The position numbers were made by a program, and so were the translations under genes. Positions 25,201 through 33,307 of a stretch of DNA of 47,657 bases are shown piece by piece. This DNA is from Streptomyces sp. H39-S7 (GTDB lineage Bacteria > Actinomycetota > Actinomycetes > Streptomycetales > Streptomycetaceae). The DNA is taken from contig NZ_JAPVLU010000031.1 of NCBI RefSeq assembly GCF_027158205.1, positions 72,059 through 119,715 of the forward strand. Direction: 5' to 3'. Position 1 is the stretch's first letter. The number at the start of each line of letters is the position of its first letter. The notes under the pieces are model-generated. The model was not told where the DNA came from and made no database searches. It worked only from the letters and a program-made list of their open reading frames with translations.

Positions 25201-28200
25201 CGACCGGCAGTCCTCGCGGCACCCGGCCGGCGACGTGCACGTCGTAGCGGTGCCGCGCGCCGGTCACGTAGTACCCGCCCGGCGATCCGGGCACGGCGCT
25301 GTCCGTGTAGTGCGTGTACCCGGCGAGGCCGGGAAGCGCGGCGCGGAACTCGGGTGGGTACTGCGCCGGCCAGGTGGTGACTCCGCCGGGGGCCAGGTAG
25401 ACCGGCCGCGGGCCGACCGCGAGCGGGTCACCGGCCGGGTGGAGGGCGTCGAGGAAGGCATCCGTGAACGCGAGGGACTCCGCCCGCACCGCCAGCCCGT
25501 GCTCGCCGAGGGTGCCGAGCGGCAGGCCGGTGAACGCGTCGCCGTCGTAGTACGTGCGGGCGTGCGCGATCACGCGCAGTGCCGGGCCGGCCGGCGCCGG
25601 GCCGGCGAGGATCGCGTCGCGCAACCGGTCGACGCTGAGCCGGCCGTCGTTGACGACCTCGTAGCCGGTCGTTCTGGCGACCCGGTCGACCAGGTAGTGC
25701 CCGGTGTCGTCGCGGCGGGCGTACTCGGTGGTCGTGTACGTGGCCAGGTAGGGCTGCGGCGCTGCCGCGACCGAGGTCATCGGGTCACGGCCCCGCGGGA
25801 CGGCGACGGCGATCTGTCCTGCCGGGAACCCGTACCCGTCATGGTCGGTGGGGAAGGCGAACCGGGTCAGCGGGTCGTCGCCGCGCTCGTACTGCGTGGT
25901 CCGGCTGCCGAGGACGAACGGGAAGAAGATCCGCTCGCGGGCGTCCGGCGACGGGTCCCCGGGCGGACCGGGCGACTCCTCCCGCACCCCGGAGAGGGTC
26001 TCGGTGACGGTGTAGGGGCGGTGCTCGCGATCGGTGCCGTCCAGGGCGTACAGCTCCGTGCGCAGCAATTGTCCGCGCAGCGTGCGCAGCGCGGACCTGC
26101 GGGCGCTGCGGGGCAGGCCGGCCAGGAACGCGATCTGCTCCGGCGGCCGGGACAGTATCGGGGTGTCCAGGCCGGAGTACTCGTGCCGCAGGTCCGGTTC
26201 GGCCCACTCCCCCGCCTCGGCGGCGGCGACCGGCCCGGGGTGGAACCAGCTCTTCGTGAGGGTCGGCGGTGAGAAGTGCCCGTCGGGCACGGCGCCGGGC
26301 CCGGTCCTGGGCTGCGGTCCGAAGGCCTCGCTGTCGCGGTGCTCGACCATCGCGAACCCGCGGAACTCCCGCTCCACACCGTCCCAGTAGCCGTGGTGGT
26401 ACCGGTACTGGGTGGTCAGCCGGCCGCCGGAGAGCGCGTCGGCCACCTCGACGTGGGACACCACGTGCACGGGGAAGGGCAGGGGGGTGCGCCAGCGGGT
26501 CGCCGGGCTGCCCTGGTCGCGCAGGTACTCCTGCGTCGAGGGTGTGTACGTGACGCGGGTGGTGGCGCCGAGGTGGTTGTCCATCGAGGTCAGCAGGTGC
26601 GGCTTGACCCCTCCCGCGAAGTCCAGGAACCGCAGGTGCGCCCTCCCCGACCCGTCGGCGGCCCGGCTGAAGAGCAGCCCGGCCATCCCGGTCCCGTGCA
26701 GGTCGGCGAGTTGCAGGGAGTCACCGCTCGTCGCGCCCGGCGTTCCGGTGATCGTGACGGGCTGTTCGGTCCAGGCGCCGCCGGACCGGTTGCCCCACAA
26801 CAGCACTCGCCCGTGGTCGACGTAGACCAGATCGGCCGCGCCGTCCCCGTCGACGTCGCCGAGCAGCAGCCGGCGCGGGTCGAAGCGGTCCGGCAGCCGG
26901 GGCGAGCGGCGCATCACCACCCGCGCGCCCCAGCGGCCGTGGCCCTGGTTGGGCCAGTACGTGACGTTCCCGTTGCGGAGCCGCACGAGGTCCTGCAGCC
27001 CGTCGCCGGTCATGTCCGCGAGCCGCACCAGGGGGTCGGCCAGGTCCACCGGCGGGCCGTCGGCGCTCTGCGCGGTGCGCTGCCACGCCTTGCGGGGGTC
27101 GGGGTCGTTGAACCAGCACTCCAGACGGGTGCCGGAGTGCAGCACGTCCGTCAGTCCGTCACCGTCCAGGTCGACGAGGCGCACCTGGGGATCGGCGAAC
27201 CCGACCGACGGCGACTGCCGGTAGGGCCGGAACGAGCGTCGGCTCCAACCGCCCGCGAAGCTCATCGGGTAGTAGCCCGCCACGGCGCCCCCGGTGTGTG
27301 CCCCCGTGGCTGTCGCGGGCACGACCAGATCGGCGCGGCCGTCACCGTCGGCGTCCAGGAACCGCACGCCGGGATCGGCGAGGGACGCCGGCGGGGCCTC
27401 GGCCAGCTGCCGGGGAAGTTCGAACCGGCCGCCGCCGGCGTTGCGCCAGAAGCGCGCGGCGGCCCCGAGCTCGACCAGGTCGGGAAGTCCGGTCCCCCGC
27501 AGGTCGACCAGGGCCAGCGCCGGATCGCTCAGCGACACCGCCGGCAGGCCCGGCCCGTCCACCGCTTCGAACCGGCGCCCGGCCGGGCCGAAGCCCGAGT
27601 AGCCGAACGTCAGCGGCGGCAGGCTCTCCGTCGCCGGCTCCTGCCCGGGGGGCACGCCCTGGTCGTCGATGCCGACCACGTCGAGACGCGTCAGCAGCGA
27701 CACACCGTTGAACGGGGCCTGCTGGTACGTGAAGCGGCACTCGCGGGCCACCCGGGCGATGCCGTCGGCGGCGTGCGTGGTCACCCGGACGGTGCGGCAG
27801 CGCAACGCCGTCCGCACCTCGAAGCCGGCCCGGTGCTCGGAGAACGCGTCCGGCCGCGCCTCGTAGGCGAAGTCCACCGCGACGAGGAACGACGGCTCGG
27901 CACGGTTCCCGTAGTCCGCGTAGGAGATCCGGGCGAGCAGCGGCTGGTCCCAGGTGTGCCCGGGCTCCTGGCCGCGGTCGCGCAGGTAGTCGTAGCGGAT
28001 CAGGTTGCCCAGCGCGTCCTCGGTCCTGGTGATCCGCCACCCGAAGACGCGGTTCGCGTCCGCCGGATCGGCCACCACGGCGGGGTCGCGCCAGGCCGCG
28101 TCCGCGCCGGCCGGACGGGGCGTGCCGTAGCGGGTCAGCAGGCCGTCCTTGCCGCGGACCTCCCAGTAGTTCCCGGAGTCGTCCAGGACGTGCTCGATCC

Positions 28201-28612
28201 GCGCGAACAGCCCCTCCGTACGCGGCCGGTACCGCACCCGCCCCGGACGGCCGCCGTCGACGGGAACCAGGTCCTCGGCTCCCGACAGGACGAACACGTC
28301 GGCCTTCTCCGCCCCAGGCCCGGCCGCGTCCGCGTACCGCGGTATCCCGCGGGAGGTCTTGCGGGACACCCCCGGCAGACTCAGCTGCCATCCCAGCCCG
28401 AACGGCCCGTTGCCGCCCCCGGTGCTGTACGCCAGCGACACGTGCGGTTCCAGCCCCGCCCGGCCGGCCGGGACGGCGATCGGCACGGTGAAGTTCCCCG
28501 TCCCGGTGAACAGGTCGGGAGCGAACGTCTCGCCGATCCCGCCGACCGCGCCGCCGCCCTTGGGCAGCGACAGAACGGCGCCCTCCGCCGTGGAATCCGC
28601 TCCGTCACCCAT
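21314..28612 (-). CDS. TcB-TcC fusion: SpvB/TcdB plus Rhs cocoon with C-terminal effector
   Basis: A 2432-residue Tc toxin BC fusion. Residues 1-330 are an SpvB-type domain (GETFAPDLFTGTGNF, GPFGLGWQLSLPGVSR). Residues about 360-620 contain FG-GAP/VCBS propeller blades such as LVDLDGDGLTDVLHSG and LLGDVDGDGAADLVYVD, the part that docks on TcA. Next come the TcdB middle regions (LGATTRVTYTPSTQEYLRDQ, YHHGYWDGVEREFRGF), then many YD/Rhs repeats. The conserved Rhs core is ARYFAPWNGRWCSSDPLG, with DPLG at 2103-2106 followed by VDGLNLYLYVRANP, where family members self-cleave. The remaining 305 residues are the effector. The ATG at 28612 is chosen over an upstream ATG because homology starts there and GGCGGGGG precedes it. 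No immunity gene is adjacent. Confidence 0.9.
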   Translation of the reverse strand: MGDGADSTAEGAVLSLPKGGGAVGGIGETFAPDLFTGTGNFTVPIAVPAGRAGLEPHVSLAYSTGGGNGPFGLGWQLSLPGVSRKTSRGIPRYADAAGPGAEKADVFVLSGAEDLVPVDGGRPGRVRYRPRTEGLFARIEHVLDDSGNYWEVRGKDGLLTRYGTPRPAGADAAWRDPAVVADPADANRVFGWRITRTEDALGNLIRYDYLRDRGQEPGHTWDQPLLARISYADYGNRAEPSFLVAVDFAYEARPDAFSEHRAGFEVRTALRCRTVRVTTHAADGIARVARECRFTYQQAPFNGVSLLTRLDVVGIDDQGVPPGQEPATESLPPLTFGYSGFGPAGRRFEAVDGPGLPAVSLSDPALALVDLRGTGLPDLVELGAAARFWRNAGGGRFELPRQLAEAPPASLADPGVRFLDADGDGRADLVVPATATGAHTGGAVAGYYPMSFAGGWSRRSFRPYRQSPSVGFADPQVRLVDLDGDGLTDVLHSGTRLECWFNDPDPRKAWQRTAQSADGPPVDLADPLVRLADMTGDGLQDLVRLRNGNVTYWPNQGHGRWGARVVMRRSPRLPDRFDPRRLLLGDVDGDGAADLVYVDHGRVLLWGNRSGGAWTEQPVTITGTPGATSGDSLQLADLHGTGMAGLLFSRAADGSGRAHLRFLDFAGGVKPHLLTSMDNHLGATTRVTYTPSTQEYLRDQGSPATRWRTPLPFPVHVVSHVEVADALSGGRLTTQYRYHHGYWDGVEREFRGFAMVEHRDSEAFGPQPRTGPGAVPDGHFSPPTLTKSWFHPGPVAAAEAGEWAEPDLRHEYSGLDTPILSRPPEQIAFLAGLPRSARRSALRTLRGQLLRTELYALDGTDREHRPYTVTETLSGVREESPGPPGDPSPDARERIFFPFVLGSRTTQYERGDDPLTRFAFPTDHDGYGFPAGQIAVAVPRGRDPMTSVAAAPQPYLATYTTTEYARRDDTGHYLVDRVARTTGYEVVNDGRLSVDRLRDAILAGPAPAGPALRVIAHARTYYDGDAFTGLPLGTLGEHGLAVRAESLAFTDAFLDALHPAGDPLAVGPRPVYLAPGGVTTWPAQYPPEFRAALPGLAGYTHYTDSAVPGSPGGYYVTGARHRYDVHVAGRVPRGLPVASLDPLGALSQIVHDEHDLLPVRSVDPAGMASEAATDYRLLRPHTVTDANGNTVSVAFSPTGLVTAQYVRGKNGEGDRAAPGARMTYDLLAFSERGEPASVRTVRRVHHDLDTDVPAAERDETIVSVTYSDGFGRLLQTRSQAEDTLFGDPVHGGGVLPAEDLAPGGDTTGRTRRPSDPDNVIVSGWQVYDNKSRVVMKYEPFLSTGFGYGQPLDAQLGQKATMFHDPRGQVVRTLNPDGSEQRVLFGVPADPAVPEVFAPTPWESHTYDANDNAGRTHSESAAPYRGHWNTPAGMEIDALGRTVRAVARNGVADADRFTTRSAYDILGNLVSITDALGRPAVTCVFDVAGRRWRMDGVDTGRHDAVPDVLGRPVETRDSKGAMTLCTFDVLHRPSRVWAARDGLAGTVTLRQFVEYGDGGTAAQPPAARSAARALNLLGRPVRQHDEAGLVSVAAADFKGNVLESTRRVVADAPVLETYRTARSKEWKVVPFQIEWTPAAGQTQVDRDAQLLEPGGYTTTTRRDALNRIVRHVLPTDVEGHRRELRPTYNRAGALEQVRLDDVVYVRRITYDATGRRTLIAHGNGVITRYAYDPRTFRLLRLRSERYTLVDDVTYRPSGEPLQDSHYDYDLVGNLLTLRDRAPGSGIPDNPDALAATDPVLRKLLGSGDALDRRFTYDPVYRLLTATGREHQAPPPGDPWPGLPRGTDVTKAQPYTEAYQYDAADNLLSLGHSGTGGFRRDFTLVAGGNRLRRMSVGATPYDYTYDGSGNLVAETTSRHFEWNHADRMTAFATQTAGAEPSVHAQYLYDATGQRVKKLVRRQGGAVDVTHYLDGVFEHHRWAPAATSSTAAPAAAPAARENNHVHVMDDHRRVALVRVGAAHPDDRGPAIAFHLGDHLGSSTAVLDEAGTLTNREEYSPYGETSFGSHARKRYRFTGCERDEESGLSYHQARYFAPWNGRWCSSDPLGIVDGLNLYLYVRANPLRTVDPRGTNGDGVNDALDGALSRIDAVENPFTADGKAGSRPISMDIDEPLPVGESGISAADARARALDGSNRQLLDQATNRRTKYLGTDARATNLSRAAVSVTEDANILMTRNFNEITEMRTIFAQAAARIRDPAGMRPTALKDAINRNVWDIIKTDTGSAATRVRNALGELGFENVPGKGFRMRAPAGSSGGSPALAAEESMAVEAAEVGSGLSRAGRVLGFVGKAAIAIPVAYRSFMVGAYLREGHGWAALRQVGLLAWDLSPGPLMLASANARQELTNQVRATIHDPKQAEQALRMSCLSWSPSCHQ

Positions 28613-28777
28613 GTGTCCGCCCCCGCCTGGACATCGCCGAATCCCCCGCTGGAGTCGGACTGAGGGTAGGCAGCATGGAAGTGGCGGGAGCCGCCTGTCA
28701 CGCCGTGTTCCGTTCAGCGGACCGGAACGCCGACCGCAGGTCCCCGCCACCCGCTTCCCGTCCGGCAGCACGGCGAA

Positions 28778-28808
28778 AGGCCCGCCCCTCGCGATGCGGG
28801 GCGGGCCT
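28778..28808 (-). terminator. Terminator between the sigma factor and the Tc toxin genes
   Basis: Perfect 11-bp stem, aggcccgcccc (28778-28788) with ggggcgggcct (28798-28808), nine-base loop, 28 bases beyond the sigma-factor stop. It separates the sigma gene from the toxin gene that starts at 28612 on the same strand. The toxin promoter must lie in 28613-28777; I see no convincing consensus there. Confidence 0.82.
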
Positions 28809-28836
28809 GGGTGAGTTCGCGGCTACGGGAGCGGAA

Positions 28837-29700
28837 TCACAGGGCCGCTTCGGCGAGCATCCCCCGGCGCAACCGGTCCAGGACCTTGGTCAGGAGTCTG
28901 CTCACGTGCATCTGGGAGATGCCGAGTTCGACGCCGATCTGCGCCTGGGTCAGCTCGTCACCGAAGCGCATCTGCAGGATCCGCAGATCGCGTTCGCCGA
29001 GCTGGGCCATCAGCGGCTTGAGGACGTGCAGGTTCTCGACGCCCTGCAGGGCGGGATCGAGGTCCCCGAGCCGCTCGACGAGACCGCCGCTGTGGTCGTC
29101 GTCCTCGGTGGTGGTCATCTCCAGGGACCCGGCGGTGTAGCCGTTGCTGGCGACGAGGCCCTCGATGACCTCTTCGGCCGTCAGGTCCAGGAACGCGGCC
29201 AGCTCCGCGGTGGTGGGCGCGCGGTCGAACCGCGTGGCCAGTTCCTCGGTGGCCTTGGCCAACTCGATCCGCAGTTCCTGCAGCCGGCGGGGCACGTGCA
29301 CGGCCCAGCTGGTGTCCCGGAAGAACCGCTTGATCTCGCCGGTGATGTACGGGATCGCGAACGTGGTGAACTCCACCTCGCGCGACAGGTCGAACCGGTC
29401 GATCGCCTTGATCAGCCCGATCGTGCCGACCTGGAGGATGTCCTCGGACGGTTCGGGCCGGTTGCGGAAGCGGCGGGCCGCGAACTTCACCAACGACATG
29501 TTCAACTCGATCAGGGTGTTGCGCGCGTACTGATACTCGCGCGTGCCCTCGTCAAGGGTCCGCAGCCGGTCGAAGAAGAGCTTCGACAGCTCCCGGGCGT
29601 CCTTGGGGGCGACCTTCCCGGCATCCTCCACCCACGGCAGCTCCGCCACCCCCGCGACGTGCGTGGACGGGGAGGCTATCGCCGCGGGTGCTGTGGCCAT
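28837..29700 (-). CDS. SigB/SigF/SigG-family RNA polymerase sigma factor
   Basis: A 287-residue sigma-70 group 3 factor of the stress/sporulation family. Region 2 reads ARNTLIELNMSLVKFAARRFRNRPEPSEDILQ followed by VGTIGLIKAIDRFDLSREVEFTTFAIPYITGEIKRFFRD. Region 3 starts at VHVPRRLQELR. Region 4 ends with LTQAQIGVELGISQMHVSRLLTKVLDRLRRGML, the helix-turn-helix. It lacks long N-terminal region 1. Streptomycetes carry many such factors, usually controlled by anti-sigma factors; none is adjacent here. The ATG at 29700 has GGGGAGA upstream and is preferred to a far-upstream ATG that gives unrelated sequence. A GGGTAC sequence (29752-29757, minus strand) resembles a SigB-type -10 but lacks a well-placed -35. 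Confidence 0.93.
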   Translation of the reverse strand: MATAPAAIASPSTHVAGVAELPWVEDAGKVAPKDARELSKLFFDRLRTLDEGTREYQYARNTLIELNMSLVKFAARRFRNRPEPSEDILQVGTIGLIKAIDRFDLSREVEFTTFAIPYITGEIKRFFRDTSWAVHVPRRLQELRIELAKATEELATRFDRAPTTAELAAFLDLTAEEVIEGLVASNGYTAGSLEMTTTEDDDHSGGLVERLGDLDPALQGVENLHVLKPLMAQLGERDLRILQMRFGDELTQAQIGVELGISQMHVSRLLTKVLDRLRRGMLAEAAL

Positions 29701-29846
29701 GACGTGAGTCTCCCCAGATGTGGTGGAACGGTCCGATGTACTGATCGTGGTGTACCCGCGATCCCTGGACGCATGTGTGCCGTACGCGGATTGCCTGCCG
29801 CGGGCGGGGAGCCGATCACCGACGTGGGCGGCGTTCCCTGCCGTCG

Positions 29847-30146
29847 TCAGGGCTTGGTGAGGTAGGTGTAGAGCTGGACCCAGGCGGTGTCCTGCTCGGT
29901 GGCGGGCTTGGCGTCGCAGAACGGCAGCGCCCCCTTGGCGGTGTAGTACCGCAGCATGCTGAGGACCGCTGGTGTCCTGGCCTCGCTTCCCCCCGAGTAG
30001 TCCGCGCTGGGGAGCACGCTCTGGTGGGCACGGCACGTCTTGTTGTCGGAGATGGTGTCGAGAGCGCCGGTCTGTGCGGCGGTGGACCCGCAGCCGGTGA
30101 GGGCGAGCGCGCCGAGCAGGAACAGGGTGGTGCAGCGGGTGGCCAC
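29847..30146 (-). CDS. Small secreted lipoprotein of unknown function
   Basis: A 99-residue protein, too small for a family call. GTG at 30146 gives a clean lipoprotein signal, ATRCTTLFLLGALALTGCGS, with lipobox L-T-G-C; AGGAAG lies about seven bases upstream. An upstream in-frame ATG would add an implausible His/Cys/Pro-rich leader. The mature part is about 80 residues with two cysteines (in NKTCRAHQSVL and LPFCDAKPA) that may form a disulfide, and ends AWVQLYTYLTKP. It is 61 bases after the NicO-type metal exporter and probably the last gene of that unit, so an envelope metal-related role is a guess. Confidence 0.75.
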   Translation of the reverse strand: MATRCTTLFLLGALALTGCGSTAAQTGALDTISDNKTCRAHQSVLPSADYSGGSEARTPAVLSMLRYYTAKGALPFCDAKPATEQDTAWVQLYTYLTKP

Positions 30147-30207
30147 GGTGGTCTTCCTGTCTTCTGCAGTGGTGGTGAACCGGTGGTTGTGTGCTGGCGG
30201 TGATCGT

Positions 30208-31929
30208 TCACAGCGGCATGGAGCGCAGTGCGGTGCCCACACCGACGGCCAGGATGAGCAGGGCGGTGCCGAGTGGGGTGATGCGTGCGCCCCACGCCGC
30301 GAACCGGCCGACGGCTCCGCCGTTCAGCGCCGGGATCCGGTCGCGCAGTCTGAGCAGGAACAGGCCGGCGGCGGCCAGGGTGGCGGCCATGCCCAGGCCG
30401 TAGCAGATGACGAGGGCGACGCCGAAGGCGGTTCGGCCCAGGGCGATGGAGCCCAGCAGGACGATCAGCGCGGAGGGACTGGGAACGAGCCCCCCGGCGA
30501 TACCGATACCGATCAGGCCACCCTTCCTGCGGCCGGCCGCCTTGGGGTGGTGATGGTGGCCGAACAGGCCGTGGGTGTGGGTGTGGCCGTGTGCGGTTTC
30601 GTCGTGGGTGTGGGTGTGGCCGTGGCCGTCATGGTGGTGGCCGTCTCCGTCGGCCTGGTGCGGAGCCGCATGGGCGACCTCGGCAACAGCCGTGCCTCCG
30701 GCCCCGGCAGCGACGAGTCGCCCGGCCCCCACCGGCTCCGCGACAGCGCCGGCGCCGGCGCCGGCGCCGGCCGGAACGTCGTGCGTGTGCGGGTGGGTGT
30801 GTCCGTGATGGCTGTGCGTGTGCTCGTGGTGCGCGATACCCGCGTCCCGGCGGGCGCGCACCGTGCGGAGCGCGGCCGGCAGCAGCCAGAGACCGGCGGC
30901 CATGATGATCAGTCCACTGACGGTGCCGAGCCAGGCGAGTGCCTCCTCTCCGACGAGCGCGGAGGACACACTCAGCACGGCCCCCAGGACCAGGACGGAC
31001 GCGGTGTGAGTGAGGGTGACGGTCGACGCGACCGTCACCGCGTCGCGCGGCCGGCCCTGCCGGCCCGCGAGATAGGCCGCCATGATGGTCTTGCCGTGTC
31101 CGGGCAGCGCGGCGTGCCCCGCGCCCAGCACGAGCGCCAGCAGCACGGCCAGCAGACCGACGGGAAAGGTGAGTCGGTCGCGGTCGGTCAGCGATCCGAG
31201 CCGCGCGTCGAGGGCGGCGTACCAGCTTCCGAGCCAGCCGCTCCGCGGCGCGCCGACAGCGGCGGCCCCGGGTCCCTGCCCCAGGGAGACCCGCGCGTGC
31301 CGGGCGTCGGGCGGGTTCGACAGCAGGTCGGCGGGGTACGTGCGGAGCACGTCCGAGATGGAGGTGGCCGGCACGTCGGAGGCACCGATCCGCGCCCCCT
31401 CACCCCTCGCGGTGATCTCGTGCCAGCCGATCCGTGCGGGGTCCACTCCGGTGGAGAGTTCCACGGTCCCCGACGTCCCCAGGTCCGCCGGCGCCGTCAG
31501 CCGGCATTCGAGGCGGCCGCTGTCCAGGCCGGCCTGTCCCCGCACGAGCCGATAGCCCGACGAGCGGACCTGGAAGCGCAACGAACCCGCTCGTGCCGCG
31601 CTGTTGCCCTGCGGTGTCGCTGTGGCGGTGATGCCCGCGGCGAGCCTGGCGCAGGCCGTCCGGGCGTGGGTGGCGGCCTCGGCGGGGCCGAGTTGTCCGT
31701 CGTGATCGGTGTCCAGGCCTGGTTTGGCCTGGAGCGTGGGAATCTCGGCGCTGTCCACGACGGCGAGGTCGTCGACACGGTCCGGGTGGAGCGTCAGCCC
31801 GTCGTAGCGGTTGACCGTGAAGTTTCCCAGCGGATGGGCGGACGCGGTCGGCGGGGCCAGCGCCAGCAGCACCGGGATGCCGACGAGGAGCAGCGCGGCT
31901 CGTCGCTTGCGCGCAATGAGGCGGGTCAT
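30208..31929 (-). CDS. NicO/RcnA-type nickel-cobalt exporter with His-rich loop
   Basis: A 573-residue membrane protein. After a signal-like helix comes an extracytoplasmic domain (about 30-250) starting HPLGNFTVNRYDGLTLHPDRV and containing an EF-hand-like DTDHDGQLG. The transport domain (about 255-573) has about six helices, including the family motif GAGHAALPGHGKTIMAAYLAG. Between helices is a loop of about 110 residues packed with His (HHEHTHSHHGHTHPHTH, then HHHDGHGHTHTHDETAHGHTHTHGLFGHHHH) and Ala/Gly repeats. RcnA-type proteins export Ni/Co; the His loop suggests metal sensing or binding. Its ATG overlaps the TGA of the TPR gene, indicating co-translation. Confidence 0.87.
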   Translation of the reverse strand: MTRLIARKRRAALLLVGIPVLLALAPPTASAHPLGNFTVNRYDGLTLHPDRVDDLAVVDSAEIPTLQAKPGLDTDHDGQLGPAEAATHARTACARLAAGITATATPQGNSAARAGSLRFQVRSSGYRLVRGQAGLDSGRLECRLTAPADLGTSGTVELSTGVDPARIGWHEITARGEGARIGASDVPATSISDVLRTYPADLLSNPPDARHARVSLGQGPGAAAVGAPRSGWLGSWYAALDARLGSLTDRDRLTFPVGLLAVLLALVLGAGHAALPGHGKTIMAAYLAGRQGRPRDAVTVASTVTLTHTASVLVLGAVLSVSSALVGEEALAWLGTVSGLIIMAAGLWLLPAALRTVRARRDAGIAHHEHTHSHHGHTHPHTHDVPAGAGAGAGAVAEPVGAGRLVAAGAGGTAVAEVAHAAPHQADGDGHHHDGHGHTHTHDETAHGHTHTHGLFGHHHHPKAAGRRKGGLIGIGIAGGLVPSPSALIVLLGSIALGRTAFGVALVICYGLGMAATLAAAGLFLLRLRDRIPALNGGAVGRFAAWGARITPLGTALLILAVGVGTALRSMPL

Positions 31930-33221
31930 CGTTGTCCTTGGAGGCGGGCGAGGCGCGCTCGTGCGTCGGGTGCGCGCAGCGGGGAGAAGCCGGGGTTTGC
32001 CGCCAGGGCGGCCGTCAGGTCGGTCCGCGCGGCCCGGTCGTCGCCGACCGCCTGCTCGATGACGCCGCGGTGGTAGAGCAGGGTGGCGTCACGCCATCCG
32101 AGGCGGTTGGCCTCCCGCGCCAGGGGCAGTGCCTCCGCGTCGCGGCCGGCCCGGTGCAGGGCCCAGCTCAGGGCGTCCGCGACCAGCACGCTGTGGCGGC
32201 GGCCCCATTCGGCGGTGAGCAGGGTGACGGCGAGCTGCGGGTCGCCGTGATCGGCCTGGTACTGGCCGAGGTTCAGGTCGTCGACCACGCCGTTGGCGGC
32301 GAACAGCTTCTGCTCCGCCTCCAGGACGCTGTACTGGGCGCGGGCCTCCGCGGTACGGCCCAGGGACTCCAGCAGTTCGCCGAGTTCGAGCACGTACTGG
32401 GGTTGGGGAACGCGGGCGATGGCGGTCTGGTAGTCGGTGACGGCCTGGGCGGTCCGACCCAGTGCGGCTTCCGCACGGGCGGCTCCCGCGAGTGCGGCAT
32501 TGTAGCCAGGATCCAGTGCCAGCGCCTTCCGATGGTGCTCCAACGCCTTCTCGAACGCGCCGGAGTTGAAGGCCAGCTCCCCCAGGTAGTGCCGGCAGAA
32601 GGCCCGGTCGGCAGCACTGGACGCGGCTTGCAATCCGCGCTGGAGGGCCTGTTCCGCCTCACTGTTCCGGCCTTGCAGTTCCAGCGTGTAGGAGGCCCGG
32701 GTGAACGACGCGGTGGAGGGGTGCAGGTCCAGCATCCGCTGGACGGCCTCCTGCGCACCGGCGTCGTCACCGAGTTGCGTGAGAGCGTCGGCGAGTGCCC
32801 CGTAGGCGGCCCATGCGTACGGATCGCCGCCGACGGCCTTCTCGGCCCAGGTACGGGCCTGGGTGAACTGGTGGCGGGCGTTGGCCAGTCCGGCCATGCC
32901 GGTCTGCGCGGCCGTGTTGCCGTCCGGCCGCAGGGTCAGTGAGCGCCGCAGGGCGGTTTCGGCCTTGGGGTACAGCGTGGGATCGACGGTCAGCCGGGCG
33001 TGCTCGACGTAGGCGGAACCCAGTTGCGCCCACGACGCGGCATCCGACGGCTGACGGCGCAGATGCTCCTGGAGCTTGCTGATGACCGTCGTGGGCGACG
33101 AAGCGGTGCGGGCGGCGCCGACTTCCGTGGGAGCGGAGTCAGTGGTGTGCTCCAACGCCGCGAAACCGGTCAGGCCGGCACACAGGACGGCGGCGGTGGC
33201 GATCAGGGCGAGGCGGCGCAT
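31926..33221 (-). CDS. Exported tetratricopeptide-repeat protein
   Basis: A 431-residue protein with an N-terminal signal or anchor (MRRLALIATAAVLCAGLTGFAAL) and then about nine helical TPR units covering the rest, for example DAASWAQLGSAYVEHARLTVDP, GNTAAQTGMAGLANARHQF, AFCRHYLGELAFNSGAFEKALEHHRKALALDPGYNAALAG and AVTDYQTAIARVPQPQYVLELGELLESLGRTAEARAQY. TPR arrays serve as protein-docking scaffolds. The ATG at 33221 is chosen because the signal sequence begins there; the upstream ATG adds a charged leader. Its stop overlaps the start of the metal exporter (ATGA), so the two products are probably made together. A scaffold for the DUF4331 protein encoded upstream is an inference. Confidence 0.85.
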   Translation of the reverse strand: MRRLALIATAAVLCAGLTGFAALEHTTDSAPTEVGAARTASSPTTVISKLQEHLRRQPSDAASWAQLGSAYVEHARLTVDPTLYPKAETALRRSLTLRPDGNTAAQTGMAGLANARHQFTQARTWAEKAVGGDPYAWAAYGALADALTQLGDDAGAQEAVQRMLDLHPSTASFTRASYTLELQGRNSEAEQALQRGLQAASSAADRAFCRHYLGELAFNSGAFEKALEHHRKALALDPGYNAALAGAARAEAALGRTAQAVTDYQTAIARVPQPQYVLELGELLESLGRTAEARAQYSVLEAEQKLFAANGVVDDLNLGQYQADHGDPQLAVTLLTAEWGRRHSVLVADALSWALHRAGRDAEALPLAREANRLGWRDATLLYHRGVIEQAVGDDRAARTDLTAALAANPGFSPLRAPDARARLARLQGQR

Positions 33222-33252
33222 GGAGGAGTTCCCTCTCTCGGGCGACGGTGGA

Positions 33253-33285
33253 CCGGTGCGGGTCGGAGGCATTGACCCGCACCGG
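33253..33285 (-). terminator. Stem-loop between the DUF4331 and TPR genes
   Basis: Perfect 12-bp stem, ccggtgcgggtc (33253-33264) with gacccgcaccgg (33274-33285), nine-base loop, in the 86-base gap between the two genes. It may be a partial terminator that lowers downstream expression or a stabiliser of the upstream mRNA end. Confidence 0.65.
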
Positions 33286-33307
33286 CCGGTTCGGGACCAG
33301 TTCGGGA

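Noticed and set aside
15642..26272. Very long plus-strand open frames of over 1600 codons (15642-21200 and 21182-26272) antisense to the Tc toxin genes
   Set aside because: They are rich in Arg, Gly, His and Gln with no domains, and mirror the G/C third-position bias of the true genes on the other strand. The Tc domain matches on the minus strand decide the matter.
28613..28771. Extended N-terminus for the TcB-TcC fusion starting at 28771
   Set aside because: The extra 53 residues are Arg/Pro/Cys-rich, overlap the terminator stem, and precede a good ribosome binding site and the start of SpvB homology at 28612.
29752..29757. GGGTAC as a SigB-type -10 element upstream of the sigma gene
   Set aside because: No GTTT-like or GNNT element at the required 14-16 base spacing, so promoter status is not supported.
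29701..30036. Extended N-terminus for the sigma factor
   Set aside because: The upstream residues are unlike any sigma factor and would overlap the lipoprotein gene; the ATG at 29700 has its own ribosome binding site.
30735..30780. GCCGGC tandem repeat as a regulatory or fragile site
   Set aside because: It encodes the Ala/Gly repeat inside the exporter loop; simple-sequence coding bias is sufficient explanation.
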